64,000 bases of DNA from Streptomyces bambusae (GCF_020532645.1 NZ_JAJAUZ010000027.1:36813-100812), one strand, 5' to 3'; positions 26,459 through 35,569 are shown, counted from the stretch's first letter. Made by a program: numbers and translations. Notes: generated by a model from the sequence alone, not told the origin.

Positions 26459-27391
26459 TCAACTGCTGTGGCGGGCCAGCCAGTCGGTGTGCTGCGGGGA
26501 GACGTAGCGCTCGGTCTCGTAGACGGCGGCCGGCCACTGGTCCTCGGTGACCGTCGTCTGCATCACCACCATCATCGCCGCCAGGTCCTGCTCGATGAGG
26601 CTGTGCGCCTCGATCAGGGGGTGGTGGCGGCGCATCTCGTTCCACGCGATGCCGGCCGCCGCGGCGGCGCTCAGCAGTCCCGCCACCGCGGCGCCCGGGC
26701 CCGAACCCACCGCCCGCAGCAGGGCGAAGAACAGCGCGAGTGCGGTCAGCAGCACGATCGTCCAGGACCACACGGCGGTGGCCCGGCGCGACACCTCGGT
26801 GCGCCGCCGGTACCAGTTGCGCTGCTCGATCAGCCGGTCCCGGACGTACGTCTCGCGCCGGACGCTGTACACGCGTTCGCGCAACTGCCGCATGCCGGGC
26901 GTGATTTCGGCGCCCTGGGCGAGGGTCCCGGTGTCCCGGGGATCGGTCCACCCCATCTTCTTCAGCTCGTTCAGCCCCGACTCCAGCCGGATCCGGTACA
27001 GCGTCTCGGGGTCGCGTCCGTGGTCGCCGTCCGGGCCGAACGGGGCGCCGTGCACCGCGTACCGCCAGGCCAGCGACTTGATGAACTCGGCGGCGGAGCG
27101 GTTGAGTTGCCATTGCGGGCGGGCCCGCCGCCGGGTCGCCCGGACGCCCACCCCGAGCACGCCGGCGTACGCGAGGGCGCCCAGCGCGCCGAACAGGCGG
27201 AGCGGTCCGACCGGCACCGAGGGCAGGGCGCAGCACGCGGCCGCGGCCACCAGGAGGAACAGCTGCGTGCGCGTGGCCTGGGTGGATTCCCGCTGGCGGG
27301 AGATCGCGGCGGCGTCGGAGTGATGGAAAAGCGCGGGAAGATCGTCGTTCCGGAACGTCATGCCGTCCAGTCGCCCGGAAAAGTCCACCAC
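26459..27391 (-). CDS. SLATT/DUF4231 membrane protein
   Basis: 310 residues. GTG 27389-27391 is preferred because GGGGGG lies nine bases upstream; TTG and GTG codons a little earlier are possible. Two pairs of membrane helices are visible: about residues 40-90 (LFLLVAAAACCALPSVPV, then GALGALAYAGVLGVGV) and about 210-260 (SWTIVLLTALALFFALL, then GAAVAGLLSAAAAAGIAW). Each pair is flanked by Arg-rich helices, and EQRNWYRRRTEVSRR precedes the second. This is the layout of SLATT-type domains, predicted pore-forming effectors in nucleotide-activated conflict systems. It starts back-to-back with fxsA, about 160 bp away. Confidence 0.68.
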   Translation of the reverse strand: MVDFSGRLDGMTFRNDDLPALFHHSDAAAISRQRESTQATRTQLFLLVAAAACCALPSVPVGPLRLFGALGALAYAGVLGVGVRATRRRARPQWQLNRSAAEFIKSLAWRYAVHGAPFGPDGDHGRDPETLYRIRLESGLNELKKMGWTDPRDTGTLAQGAEITPGMRQLRERVYSVRRETYVRDRLIEQRNWYRRRTEVSRRATAVWSWTIVLLTALALFFALLRAVGSGPGAAVAGLLSAAAAAGIAWNEMRRHHPLIEAHSLIEQDLAAMMVVMQTTVTEDQWPAAVYETERYVSPQHTDWLARHSS

Positions 27392-27553
27392 AGCCACCAA
27401 CCCCCCAGTGTCGTGCCCTGGTGCTCACTCTTTCGATAGAACGCTTGACCTGGCGTCATGTCTCGGTTGCCAATAGTGGCCGGAAGAGTAAAGTCCAGAC
27501 CGACACTAGCGCGTCGCTGTTGTCATTTCCATGCCCATTCCCTAAGGACGGCC

Positions 27554-27718
27554 GTGAACACCTCTGCCACCCCTTCGACCAGCGTTGAGAAGAACCGTCG
27601 CGTTCCCCTGGCCGAGATCAACACCCGCAGTGCCGCCGCCACGGCAGCCCTCAGTCGTGTCCTGCCGTCCGAAACCCGCCGGACCATCGAGGAAGCGATC
27701 TTCAACTCGGCGCTCTGA
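27554..27718 (+). CDS. fxsA: FxSxx-COOH peptide precursor FxsA
   Basis: 54 residues. GTG 27554 has AAGGA upstream. The sequence is polar and basic (NTSATPSTSVEKNRR), then VPLAEINTRSAAATAAL, and it ends F-N-S-A-L at the free C-terminus: the FxSxx-COOH pattern that defines this precursor family. The next gene is the radical SAM maturase FxsB, 29 bp downstream. The leader is probably bound by FxsB, and the final residues are the modified core. In related three-residue cyclophane systems the ring carbon of the aromatic residue is linked to the beta carbon of the residue two further on. That would join Phe and Ser here; this is inferred, not shown. Short and easily missed by gene callers. Confidence 0.87.
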   Translation: MNTSATPSTSVEKNRRVPLAEINTRSAAATAALSRVLPSETRRTIEEAIFNSAL

Positions 27719-27747
27719 CGCCGAAGTCGGCGCCCTAGACTGGTGGA

Positions 27748-30012
27748 ATGACCGGCCTGATCGCCTTTCGCGAGATCGTCCTGAAAGTCCACAGCAGATG
27801 CGATCTTGCATGTGATCACTGCTATGTCTACGAACACGCCGACCAGAGCTGGCGGAACAAGCCGAAAACGATCTCCGAGGACGTGGTTTCCCGGACCGCC
27901 GCCCGGCTCGCCGACCATGCGCGAGAACACGCGCTCCCCTCCGTCACCGTGATCCTTCACGGGGGGGAGCCCCTCCTGGCGGGCCCCGCCCGACTCCGGT
28001 TCGTCTTCGAGGAGTTCAACCGGGCCCTGGCCGGCACCGCGGACCTCGACCTCCGCATCCACACCAACGCGCTCCAGCTCGGGGCCCGTTACCTCGACCT
28101 GTTCGCCGAATTCGGCGTCAAGGTCGGCGTCTCCCTCGACGGGGACCGCACCGCCAACGACCGGCACCGCCGCTTCGCCGACGGCCGCACCTCCCACCCG
28201 CTGGTCCTCAAGGCCCTCGCCCTGCTCCGCCAGGACCGCTACCGCCACCTCTACCAGGGCATCCTCTGCACGGTCGACACCGAGAACGACCCCCTCACCG
28301 TCCTCGACGCGCTCACCGCCCTCGACCCCCCGCGCATCGACTTCCTCCTCCCGCACGCCACCTGGGAGACCCCGCCGCCCCGCCCCGACGGCACCCCCGA
28401 CGCCTACGCCCGCTGGCTGCTGCGCGTCTTCGACCACTGGGACCGCGGCGGCCGCCGGGTGCCCGTCCGGATCTTCGACTCGCTCTTCAGCACCCTCCGC
28501 GGCGGCCCCAGCCTCACCGAGTCCCTCGGGCTCGCCCCCACGGACCTCGTCGTCGTCGAGACCGACGGCACCCTCGAACAGGTCGACTCCCTCAAGAGCG
28601 CCTTCGACGGCGCCGCCGCCACCGGCTTCGACGTCTTCCGGCACACCTTCGACGAGGTGGCCGCCCACCCCGGGGTCCGGGCCCGCCAGCTCGGCCTCGC
28701 CGGAGTCAGCGCCCCGTGCCGGGCCTGCCCCGTCGTACGCTCGTGCGGCGGCGGCCTCTACACCCACCGCTACCGCGCCGCCAACGGCTTCGACAACCCC
28801 TCCGTCTACTGCGCCGACCTGCGCGAACTCGTGGACGGCGTGACCGGCCGGACCGCCCGCGCGGCCGCCGCCGAGTACGCCGCCCCCGCCGAACTCGACG
28901 CCGCCCAGCAGCAGCTGACCCGGATGCTGCTCGCCCGCCTGCACGGCGACCTCGCCGGCACCGGCGGCGCCGCCTGGCAGCGGGCCTGGGAGCTCCTCGG
29001 CGGGATCGAGGCCGCCGGCGACGGCCCCGCCGCCCTGGACCCCGTACTCGACCACCCCTACACCCGCACCTGGCTGCTCGCCGCGCTGGAGGCCGTACGG
29101 GAGGGCCGGCCCGCCGGGGCCGCGGCCGGGAGGCGGCTGGCCGCGCTCGCCGCCGCCGCCGTGGTCCGCGGCCGGCTCGCCGTACGGGTGCCGGTGCCCT
29201 TCCGCGACGGGCAGGTCTACCTGCCCACCCTCGGGCTGCTCAAGGCCGCCGGCCACGGCACAGGACCGGCCGAACTGCGTTCCGCCGACGACGGGTTCGC
29301 CATCCGGGAAGGCCGCGCCGAGCAGCACTTCCGGACGGCCGCCGGCGACCGCCGCTGGCAGCCGGTACGGGTCTGGCCCGGCGCAGGACCCGAAGCCCCC
29401 GGCGCCGTCCTGGACGACCTCGACCCGCACCGCAACTGCTTCGCCCGGCCGCCGCGGCTGCGGCTCGGCGCCGGCGAGGCCGCCGACTGGCAGGACCGGC
29501 TCGCCGCCGCCTGGGCGCTGCTCCACCGCACCGTCCCCGAACTGGCCCGGCAGGCCGCCGCCGGACTCACCACCCTCACCCCGCTGGCCGGCGGTCCGCG
29601 GACCGCCGGCCGCGGTGAAGCCGGCCGGCACGGCCCCGGCGCCCTCGGCGTGCCCTGGTCGGCCGGGGTCCCGCAGACGGCGCTGGCCCTGCTCACCGGG
29701 CGCCGCCGGGCCCGTCTGCGGGCCCTGACCGAGGTCACCGACCTGTACGCGCTGGACGGCGAATGGCTGCACGGCTCCCCCTGGCGCGAGCACCCCGTCC
29801 CCGTCTCCCGACTGCTCGCCGACGTACACGAGCGGGTGGCCGTCGAGGCCTGCCGGCGGGCCGGCGCGGGCGGCCCGCTGGACGACGGCGGGTCGGAGGC
29901 CGAGGACATCCTGCGGGCCCTGGACCGGCTGGACTCCGCCGCCGAACTCACCCTCGCCGGACAGGCCCTGGTCGGCGACCTGCGCGGGGAACTCAAGGCC
30001 GCCGGAGTGTGA
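27748..30012 (+). CDS. fxsB: FxsB radical SAM/SPASM maturase with a degenerate HEXXH-type C-terminal domain
   Basis: 754 residues from ATG 27748. Residues 7-27 give FREIVLKVHSRCDLACDHCY, with the radical SAM cysteines at 18, 22 and 25 (C-x3-C-x2-C). The SPASM region near residues 325-360 has APCRACPVVRSCGGGLYTH and a later YCADL. Residues about 430-754 form a second domain like the HEXXH-type domain fused to FxsB elsewhere, including VLDDLDPHRNCF and SPWREHP. In place of H-E-x-x-H it has T-G-R-R-R (residues 650-654), so metal binding there is lost. FxsB converts the C-terminus of FxsA into a cyclophane, as known for the family. It is followed by fxsC after about 240 bp. Confidence 0.9.
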   Translation: MTGLIAFREIVLKVHSRCDLACDHCYVYEHADQSWRNKPKTISEDVVSRTAARLADHAREHALPSVTVILHGGEPLLAGPARLRFVFEEFNRALAGTADLDLRIHTNALQLGARYLDLFAEFGVKVGVSLDGDRTANDRHRRFADGRTSHPLVLKALALLRQDRYRHLYQGILCTVDTENDPLTVLDALTALDPPRIDFLLPHATWETPPPRPDGTPDAYARWLLRVFDHWDRGGRRVPVRIFDSLFSTLRGGPSLTESLGLAPTDLVVVETDGTLEQVDSLKSAFDGAAATGFDVFRHTFDEVAAHPGVRARQLGLAGVSAPCRACPVVRSCGGGLYTHRYRAANGFDNPSVYCADLRELVDGVTGRTARAAAAEYAAPAELDAAQQQLTRMLLARLHGDLAGTGGAAWQRAWELLGGIEAAGDGPAALDPVLDHPYTRTWLLAALEAVREGRPAGAAAGRRLAALAAAAVVRGRLAVRVPVPFRDGQVYLPTLGLLKAAGHGTGPAELRSADDGFAIREGRAEQHFRTAAGDRRWQPVRVWPGAGPEAPGAVLDDLDPHRNCFARPPRLRLGAGEAADWQDRLAAAWALLHRTVPELARQAAAGLTTLTPLAGGPRTAGRGEAGRHGPGALGVPWSAGVPQTALALLTGRRRARLRALTEVTDLYALDGEWLHGSPWREHPVPVSRLLADVHERVAVEACRRAGAGGPLDDGGSEAEDILRALDRLDSAAELTLAGQALVGDLRGELKAAGV

Positions 30013-30249
30013 GTGCGGAGTACGGGGCCGGAGCCGGGGCCGGGGCGGAAATAGCGCAGGGCATTCCGCCCTTCCGCACCCGATGTCCGGCCCTTCCGGG
30101 GAATTCCCCGGATAACCCGCACACTCCTGCCCGGATGACCGAAAATAGGCGTTGATTGACTGAAGGTTGGGGGGATGTGGCATGGAAGCTCCGGAATGAT
30201 GTTTCCTCGCTCCACCCGATGTGAGCAGTGGTCACGGGACGGGGGTCGT

Positions 30250-31644
30250 GTGCCTTCAACAGCGCAGCCGTACTTCTTTCTGAGTTATGCGCACACTCCG
30301 AGGTACGGAGCCGGCGGGCCGGACCCCGACATGTGGGTCGAACGGCTCTTCCGCGATCTGTGCGGCCACGTGATGGCCCTGACGGATCTCCCGGCCGGAT
30401 CCCCCGCGGGATTCATGGACCGCGAGATTCGCTCCGGCGAGGGCTGGTCGGAGCGCCTGGGCGCGGCCCTCGCCTCGTGCCTCGTCTTCGTCCCGCTGTT
30501 CTCGCCGCGCTATTTCGCCAGCGAGATGTGCGGAAAGGAGTGGTACGCCTTCGCCCAGCGTGCGATCCACCACGGGGCGCTGAACAACGAGCCCACCGAG
30601 GCCATCGTGCCCGCCCTGTGGGTGCCGGTGCCGCCCTCGCAGCTCCCCGGACCCGCCGAACGCCTCCAGTTCAACCACAACACCTTCGGCGACCGCTACG
30701 TCACCGACGGCCTGTACGGGCTCATCAAACTCCGCTCCTACGCCGAGCAGTACGAGCGCGCCGTCTACGAACTCGCCAAACGCATCGTCCGCGTCGCCGA
30801 ATCCGTCCGGCTCCAGTCCAGCCGCCCCGTCGACTACCGGATGGTGCCCAGCGCCTTCGGCGGCCGGGCCGCCGGCCGCGGCCCCGCACCGGCCAGCCGC
30901 ACCCTCCAGATCACCGTCGCCGCCGGCACCCGGCACGACCTGCCCGACGGCCGCAGCTCCGAGTACTACGGGGACTCCGCGCTGGAGTGGAACCCGTACC
31001 ACCCCGACTCCCGGCGGCCCGTCGCACACGTCGCCGAGGACCTGGTCCGCTCGCTCAACTACCAGACCGTCATGGCCTCCTTCGACGACGAGGCCGGTCA
31101 CTTCGACAGCAAGCAGCCCCCCATCCGCCCGGAGATCCTGCTCGTCGACCGCTGGGCGGTGGCCGACGAGCGGCGCAGGCAGCGGCTCGCCGCCTTCGAC
31201 CAGGACCCCCGGCCCTGGGTGAGCGTGGTCGTGCCGTGGAACCGGCTGGACCACCAGAGCCACGCGAAGGAGACCGAGTTGATCCACCGGCTGGAAGAGA
31301 CGATGCCGGTCAAAATGAGCCAGGGCCGGGCCGCCTGCCGGGTCGCCGCCAACGGCGTCCACAACATGGAGGCCCTCGGCCAGATCCTCCCGCAGGTGGT
31401 CGAGGCCGCCGCCCAGCAGTTCCTCAGACACGCCCAGGTCTATCCGCCCGCCGGCAGCCGGCACGGCGAACGCCCCCGTCTCATAGGCCCGATGGGCATG
31501 ACCGGCGGCACCCCGCCCCCGCTGCCGCCGCCCGCACCGTTCCCCACCGGATCGCGCTTCGACAAGCCGCACCACGAGCACGCGCTGCCCGAGTACGACG
31601 AATTCGGCCCCGATGCGGAGGACACGGATGAGCACCGGTCGTGA
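30250..31644 (+). CDS. fxsC: TIR-like protein FxsC
   Basis: 464 residues from GTG 30250; an ATG at 30175 with GAAGG and a TGG run upstream is a real alternative. Residues about 8-110 form a TIR-like domain: YFFLSYAHTPRYG at the first strand, DREIRSGEGWSERLGAALAS in the middle, FVPLFSPRYFASEMCGKEW near the end. The S-x-x-C-x-x-E-W pattern places a Glu where TIR NADases have their catalytic Glu. The C-terminal half is a long alpha/beta region (PEILLVDRWAVAD and PWVSVVVPWNRLD) with His/Glu-rich helices and a Pro-rich tail, not assigned. It overlaps fxsT by 17 bp, so the two are co-translated. Confidence 0.85.
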   Translation: MPSTAQPYFFLSYAHTPRYGAGGPDPDMWVERLFRDLCGHVMALTDLPAGSPAGFMDREIRSGEGWSERLGAALASCLVFVPLFSPRYFASEMCGKEWYAFAQRAIHHGALNNEPTEAIVPALWVPVPPSQLPGPAERLQFNHNTFGDRYVTDGLYGLIKLRSYAEQYERAVYELAKRIVRVAESVRLQSSRPVDYRMVPSAFGGRAAGRGPAPASRTLQITVAAGTRHDLPDGRSSEYYGDSALEWNPYHPDSRRPVAHVAEDLVRSLNYQTVMASFDDEAGHFDSKQPPIRPEILLVDRWAVADERRRQRLAAFDQDPRPWVSVVVPWNRLDHQSHAKETELIHRLEETMPVKMSQGRAACRVAANGVHNMEALGQILPQVVEAAAQQFLRHAQVYPPAGSRHGERPRLIGPMGMTGGTPPPLPPPAPFPTGSRFDKPHHEHALPEYDEFGPDAEDTDEHRS

Positions 31645-34600
31645 CGGACGCATCGTCACCTTCTACTCGTACAAAGGCGGTACGGGCCGCACCATGGCCC
31701 TCGCGAACACCGCCTGGATCCTCGCCGCCAACGGCAAGCGGGTCCTCGCCGTCGACTGGGACCTGGAAGCCCCCGGCCTGCACCGGTTCTTCCACCCGTT
31801 CCTCGACCCGTCCACGCTCGGCGCCACCACCGGGGTCATCGACCTGATCACCGAGTACGCCTGGGCCGCCACCAGCCCCGCCGAGCGGCCCGACGACTGG
31901 CACACCGACTACGCGCGGATCCAGCAGCACGCCGTCTCCCTCACCCCCGAGAACCTCGGCTGGGAGTTCCCCGCCGGCGGCACCCTCGACTTCGTCTCCG
32001 CCGGCCGGCAGAACCGCGAGTACTCCGCGACCGTCTCCACCTTCGACTGGGACAACTTCTACGACCGGCTCGGCGGCGGCCTGTTCTTCGACGCCCTGCG
32101 CGCCGACATGAAGCGCCACTACGACTACGTGCTCATCGACAGCCGCACCGGGCTCAGCGACATCGCCGACATCTGCACCTTCCACCTGCCCGACGTGCTC
32201 GTCGACTGCTTCACCCTCTCCGACCAGTCCATCGACGGCGCCGCCGCCGTCGCCCGTCAGGTCCACGACCGCTACGGCGGCCGCGACATCACCATCTACC
32301 CGGTCCCCATGCGCATCGACGAGGGCGAGAAGGAGAAGGCCGACGCCGGCCGGGCGCTGGCCCGCCTCAAGTTCGACCGCTTCCCCACCGGCCTCGCCGG
32401 CGAGGAGGCCACCGCGTACTGGGGCGCCGTGGAGATCCCGTACCGCCCCTACTACGCGTACGAGGAGACCCTGGCCACCTTCGGCGACGAGGCCGGGCTC
32501 ACCAACTCGCTGCTCTCCGCCTTCGAACGGCTCACCGCCGTGGTCTCCGGCGGCACCGTCACCGCGATGCCCTCGATCGTCGAGGAGGTCCGGCTGCGGA
32601 TCCGTGACGCCTTCACCCGCCGCCGCCCCGCCCTGCCCGCCGACCTGTTCCTCTCGTACGTCGCCGAGAACCGGATGTGGGCCGACTGGATCGAGTCGGT
32701 GCTCACCCGGGCCGGCTTCCGCGTCGTCCCGAGGGACGTCTCCGCCGAACCCCGGCCCGGCGACACCCTCGGCGGCGGCTTCGGCATCGACAACCCCGCC
32801 CGTACCGTCGTGCTGCTCTCCAGCGCCTACCTCAAGTCCGCGCGGGCCGTCGACGTGTGGGAGCGGGCGGCCGCCGAGGACCCCACGGGCGGCCGCCGGC
32901 TGGTCGCCCTGCGCGTCGGCGACGTCCGGCTGAGCACCCCCTACATCGACCGCAACCCCGTCGACCTGTTCCGCCTCGACGAGGCCCACGCCACCACCGC
33001 ACTGCTGCGCGCGATGGAACGGCCCGTCCAGCCCGCCGACGGCAGCGGCACGCCGGGGCCCCGGTTCCCCGGCACAGTCCCGAAGATCTGGAACGCGCCG
33101 CCCCGCAACCCCGGCTTCACCGGCCGCAGCATCGTGCTGGAGCGGATGCGCGACCAGCTCGGCGGCGGGATCTCCGTGGTGCTGCCGCAGCCGCAGACCC
33201 TCTTCGGGCTCGGCGGCGTCGGCAAGACCCAGGTGGCGCTGGAGTACGTGCACCGGTTCATGGCCGACTACGACCTGGTCTGGTGGATCTCCTCCGAGCA
33301 GACCGACGACGTGGTCGCCGGCCTCGCGGAACTCGCCGTCCGGCTCGGCGCGCAGACCGGCGAGGACATGGCGGCCGCCTCCCAGGAGGCCATCGACCTG
33401 CTGCGGCGCGGTGTGCCCACGTCCCGCTGGCTGCTCGTGTTCGACAACGCGGACGACCCCGAGACCGTCAAGCGGTTCTTCCCGCCGGGCGGCCCCGGAC
33501 ACGTCCTGGTGACCTCCCGCAACCAGAGCTGGTCCCAGTACGGCGACGCCCTGCCCGTCGACGTGTTCCTGCGCGAGGAGTCCGTCGAGCACCTCCAGCG
33601 GCGCGCCCCCGGCCTCACCCCGGACGACGCCGACCAGGTGGCCACCGCCGTCGGCGACCTGCCGCTGGCCGTCGAGCAGGCCGGCGCGTGGATCGCGGAG
33701 ACCGCCACCCCCGTCCAGTCGTACCTGGAGCAGCTGGCCCAGCAGGCCGCCCGGGTCCTCGCCCTCAACCAGCCCGCCGGCTACCCGGAGCCCGTCGCGG
33801 CCACCTGGAACGTGTCCATAGAGCGGCTGCAGAGCCGCTCGCCCGCCGCCGTCCGGCTGCTCCAGCTGTGCGCCTTCTTCGCCCCCGAGCCGATCTCCGC
33901 GAACCTGCTCTACAGCAAGGAGATGATCGACGCCCTGAAGCCGTACGACTCCTCGCTCCAGGAGAAGCTGGTGCTCGGCCGGGTCATCCGGGAGATCGGT
34001 CGGTTCGCCCTCGCCAAGGTGGACCAGGTCAGCAACAGCATCCAGGTGCACCGCCTGGTGCAGGCCGTGATCCGCGCCCAGCTCAGCGAGGAGGAGCAGC
34101 GCGAGACCCGGCACGCCGTGCACCGGATCCTCGGCGGCGCCCGGCCCGACGACGACGAGCCCATCGACAACCCGGAGACCTGGCCGCGGTTCGCCACCAT
34201 CTGGCCGCACCTGCCGACCTCCGAGGCCCGGTACTGCCGGGAGCCGGAGACCCGGCGGCTGCTCATCGACCGGGTCCGCTACCTCTGGAAGCGCGGCGAC
34301 TTCAAGGCCGCACACCAGCTGGGCACCGAGCTGCGCGAGGTCTGGAAGGAGACCCTCGGCGACGACGACCTCCAGTACCTCTACCTGCGCTTCCACCTCT
34401 CCAACATCCTGCGCTCGCAGGGGCGTTACGTGGAGGCGAAGGAGCTGGACGAGGTCACCCTGGAGCGCCAGCGGCGGGCGCTCGGCCCCACCCACCCGCA
34501 CACGTACATGACCACCAGCGGCCTCGCCATGAACCTGGGCGCGCTCGGCCAGTACGGCAGGGCGATGGAGCTGGCCACCGAGGCCCACGAGGGCTTCGGC

Positions 34601-35569
34601 CAGATCTTCCACGAGGCCCACCCGCGGACCCTGGCGGCGGCCAACAACCTGGCCCTGAACCTGCGCATGGTCGGGCAGTACGCGCGGGCCCGCGAGATCG
34701 ACCAGGAGGTCTTCGACCGACGCACCGAGGTGCTCGGCCCGGAGCACCCGTACACCCTCTCCTCGGCCCAGAACCTCGCCCGCGACCTGCGCGAGGTCGG
34801 CCGCTACGAGGACTCGGTGCAGCTCCTGAGCAGAGCGTACGAGGTGTACAAGCGGACCCTGGGCCGGGCCTTCCCGGGCACCCTGTCGGCCGCCAAGAAC
34901 CTCGCCGTGTCGCTGCGCCGGGCCGGGCAGCTGGAGGACGCGCTGCGGCTGACCACGGCCACCCGCAACCGCTACCGGGCCAAGTACACCTCGGTCAACC
35001 CGGACCTGCTGGCCTGCGACCTGAACCTGGCCGCGGACCTGTTCGCCACCGGCGACCCGCTCGCGGCCCGGGACATCGCCCAGGAGGTGGTGGACGAGTA
35101 CATGAAGGTGCCGGGGGAGCGGCACCCGTACACCCTGGCGGCGCGGAACAACCTGGCGGTCTTCCACTGGGGCACCGGCTCGCCGCAGACGGCCGAGCCG
35201 ATGCTCCAGGACGCGATCCGGGTGATGCGCGAGGTGCTCGGCGACAACCACCCGCACACCATCTTCGCGACCCTCAACCTGGCCAATGCCCATGCCGACC
35301 TGGGCGATCCGGCGGGGGCGCTGAAGATCGAGCGGGTCGCGGTCGGGCGGCTGCGCGAGGTGCTCGGGTTCCACCACCCGGAGACCCTGGCCTGCGCCTC
35401 GAACATGGCGATCAGCCTGGACCGGATCGGGCGCAAGGAGGAGGCGGCCCGGCTGCGGCAGGAGACGGCCGCCGAGCTCCAGCGGCTGCTGGGCGAGGAC
35501 CACGGGCTGACCCGGTACGCGCGCGAGGAGCGGCGGGTGCACCGGGACCTGGAGCCGCTGGCGGTGTGA
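31628..35569 (+). CDS. fxsT: FxsT: ParA-like ATPase, TIR, NB-ARC and tetratricopeptide protein
   Basis: 1313 residues from ATG 31628. Order of parts: residues 10-300, a MinD/ParA-type ATPase (YSYKGGTGRTMALANTAW, DWDLEAPG, IDSRTGLSD); about 335-455, a TIR-type domain (DLFLSYVAENRMWADWIESV, TVVLLSSAYLKSARAVDVWE); about 490-770, an NB-ARC-type NTPase (FGLGGVGKTQVALEYV, WLLVFDNADDPE, VLVTSRNQ, GDLPLAVEQ); from about 880 to the end, at least nine TPRs in tandem (ANNLALNLRMVGQYARAREI and so on). Such STAND proteins sense a signal through the repeats and act through the effector. In this locus it is known as the FxSxx-COOH system TPR protein. Its target is unknown. Confidence 0.9.
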   Translation: MSTGRDGRIVTFYSYKGGTGRTMALANTAWILAANGKRVLAVDWDLEAPGLHRFFHPFLDPSTLGATTGVIDLITEYAWAATSPAERPDDWHTDYARIQQHAVSLTPENLGWEFPAGGTLDFVSAGRQNREYSATVSTFDWDNFYDRLGGGLFFDALRADMKRHYDYVLIDSRTGLSDIADICTFHLPDVLVDCFTLSDQSIDGAAAVARQVHDRYGGRDITIYPVPMRIDEGEKEKADAGRALARLKFDRFPTGLAGEEATAYWGAVEIPYRPYYAYEETLATFGDEAGLTNSLLSAFERLTAVVSGGTVTAMPSIVEEVRLRIRDAFTRRRPALPADLFLSYVAENRMWADWIESVLTRAGFRVVPRDVSAEPRPGDTLGGGFGIDNPARTVVLLSSAYLKSARAVDVWERAAAEDPTGGRRLVALRVGDVRLSTPYIDRNPVDLFRLDEAHATTALLRAMERPVQPADGSGTPGPRFPGTVPKIWNAPPRNPGFTGRSIVLERMRDQLGGGISVVLPQPQTLFGLGGVGKTQVALEYVHRFMADYDLVWWISSEQTDDVVAGLAELAVRLGAQTGEDMAAASQEAIDLLRRGVPTSRWLLVFDNADDPETVKRFFPPGGPGHVLVTSRNQSWSQYGDALPVDVFLREESVEHLQRRAPGLTPDDADQVATAVGDLPLAVEQAGAWIAETATPVQSYLEQLAQQAARVLALNQPAGYPEPVAATWNVSIERLQSRSPAAVRLLQLCAFFAPEPISANLLYSKEMIDALKPYDSSLQEKLVLGRVIREIGRFALAKVDQVSNSIQVHRLVQAVIRAQLSEEEQRETRHAVHRILGGARPDDDEPIDNPETWPRFATIWPHLPTSEARYCREPETRRLLIDRVRYLWKRGDFKAAHQLGTELREVWKETLGDDDLQYLYLRFHLSNILRSQGRYVEAKELDEVTLERQRRALGPTHPHTYMTTSGLAMNLGALGQYGRAMELATEAHEGFGQIFHEAHPRTLAAANNLALNLRMVGQYARAREIDQEVFDRRTEVLGPEHPYTLSSAQNLARDLREVGRYEDSVQLLSRAYEVYKRTLGRAFPGTLSAAKNLAVSLRRAGQLEDALRLTTATRNRYRAKYTSVNPDLLACDLNLAADLFATGDPLAARDIAQEVVDEYMKVPGERHPYTLAARNNLAVFHWGTGSPQTAEPMLQDAIRVMREVLGDNHPHTIFATLNLANAHADLGDPAGALKIERVAVGRLREVLGFHHPETLACASNMAISLDRIGRKEEAARLRQETAAELQRLLGEDHGLTRYAREERRVHRDLEPLAV

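Noticed and set aside
27440..27500. Promoter of fxsA from TTGACC or TTGCCA
   Set aside because: TTGACC at 27445 has no matching -10 at 16-19 bp, and TTGCCA (27467) with TAAAGT (27488) is only 15 bp apart. Too weak to annotate.
30012..30249. A separate small gene between fxsB and fxsC
   Set aside because: No frame with a ribosome-binding site and protein-like composition other than a possible upstream extension of fxsC from ATG 30175.
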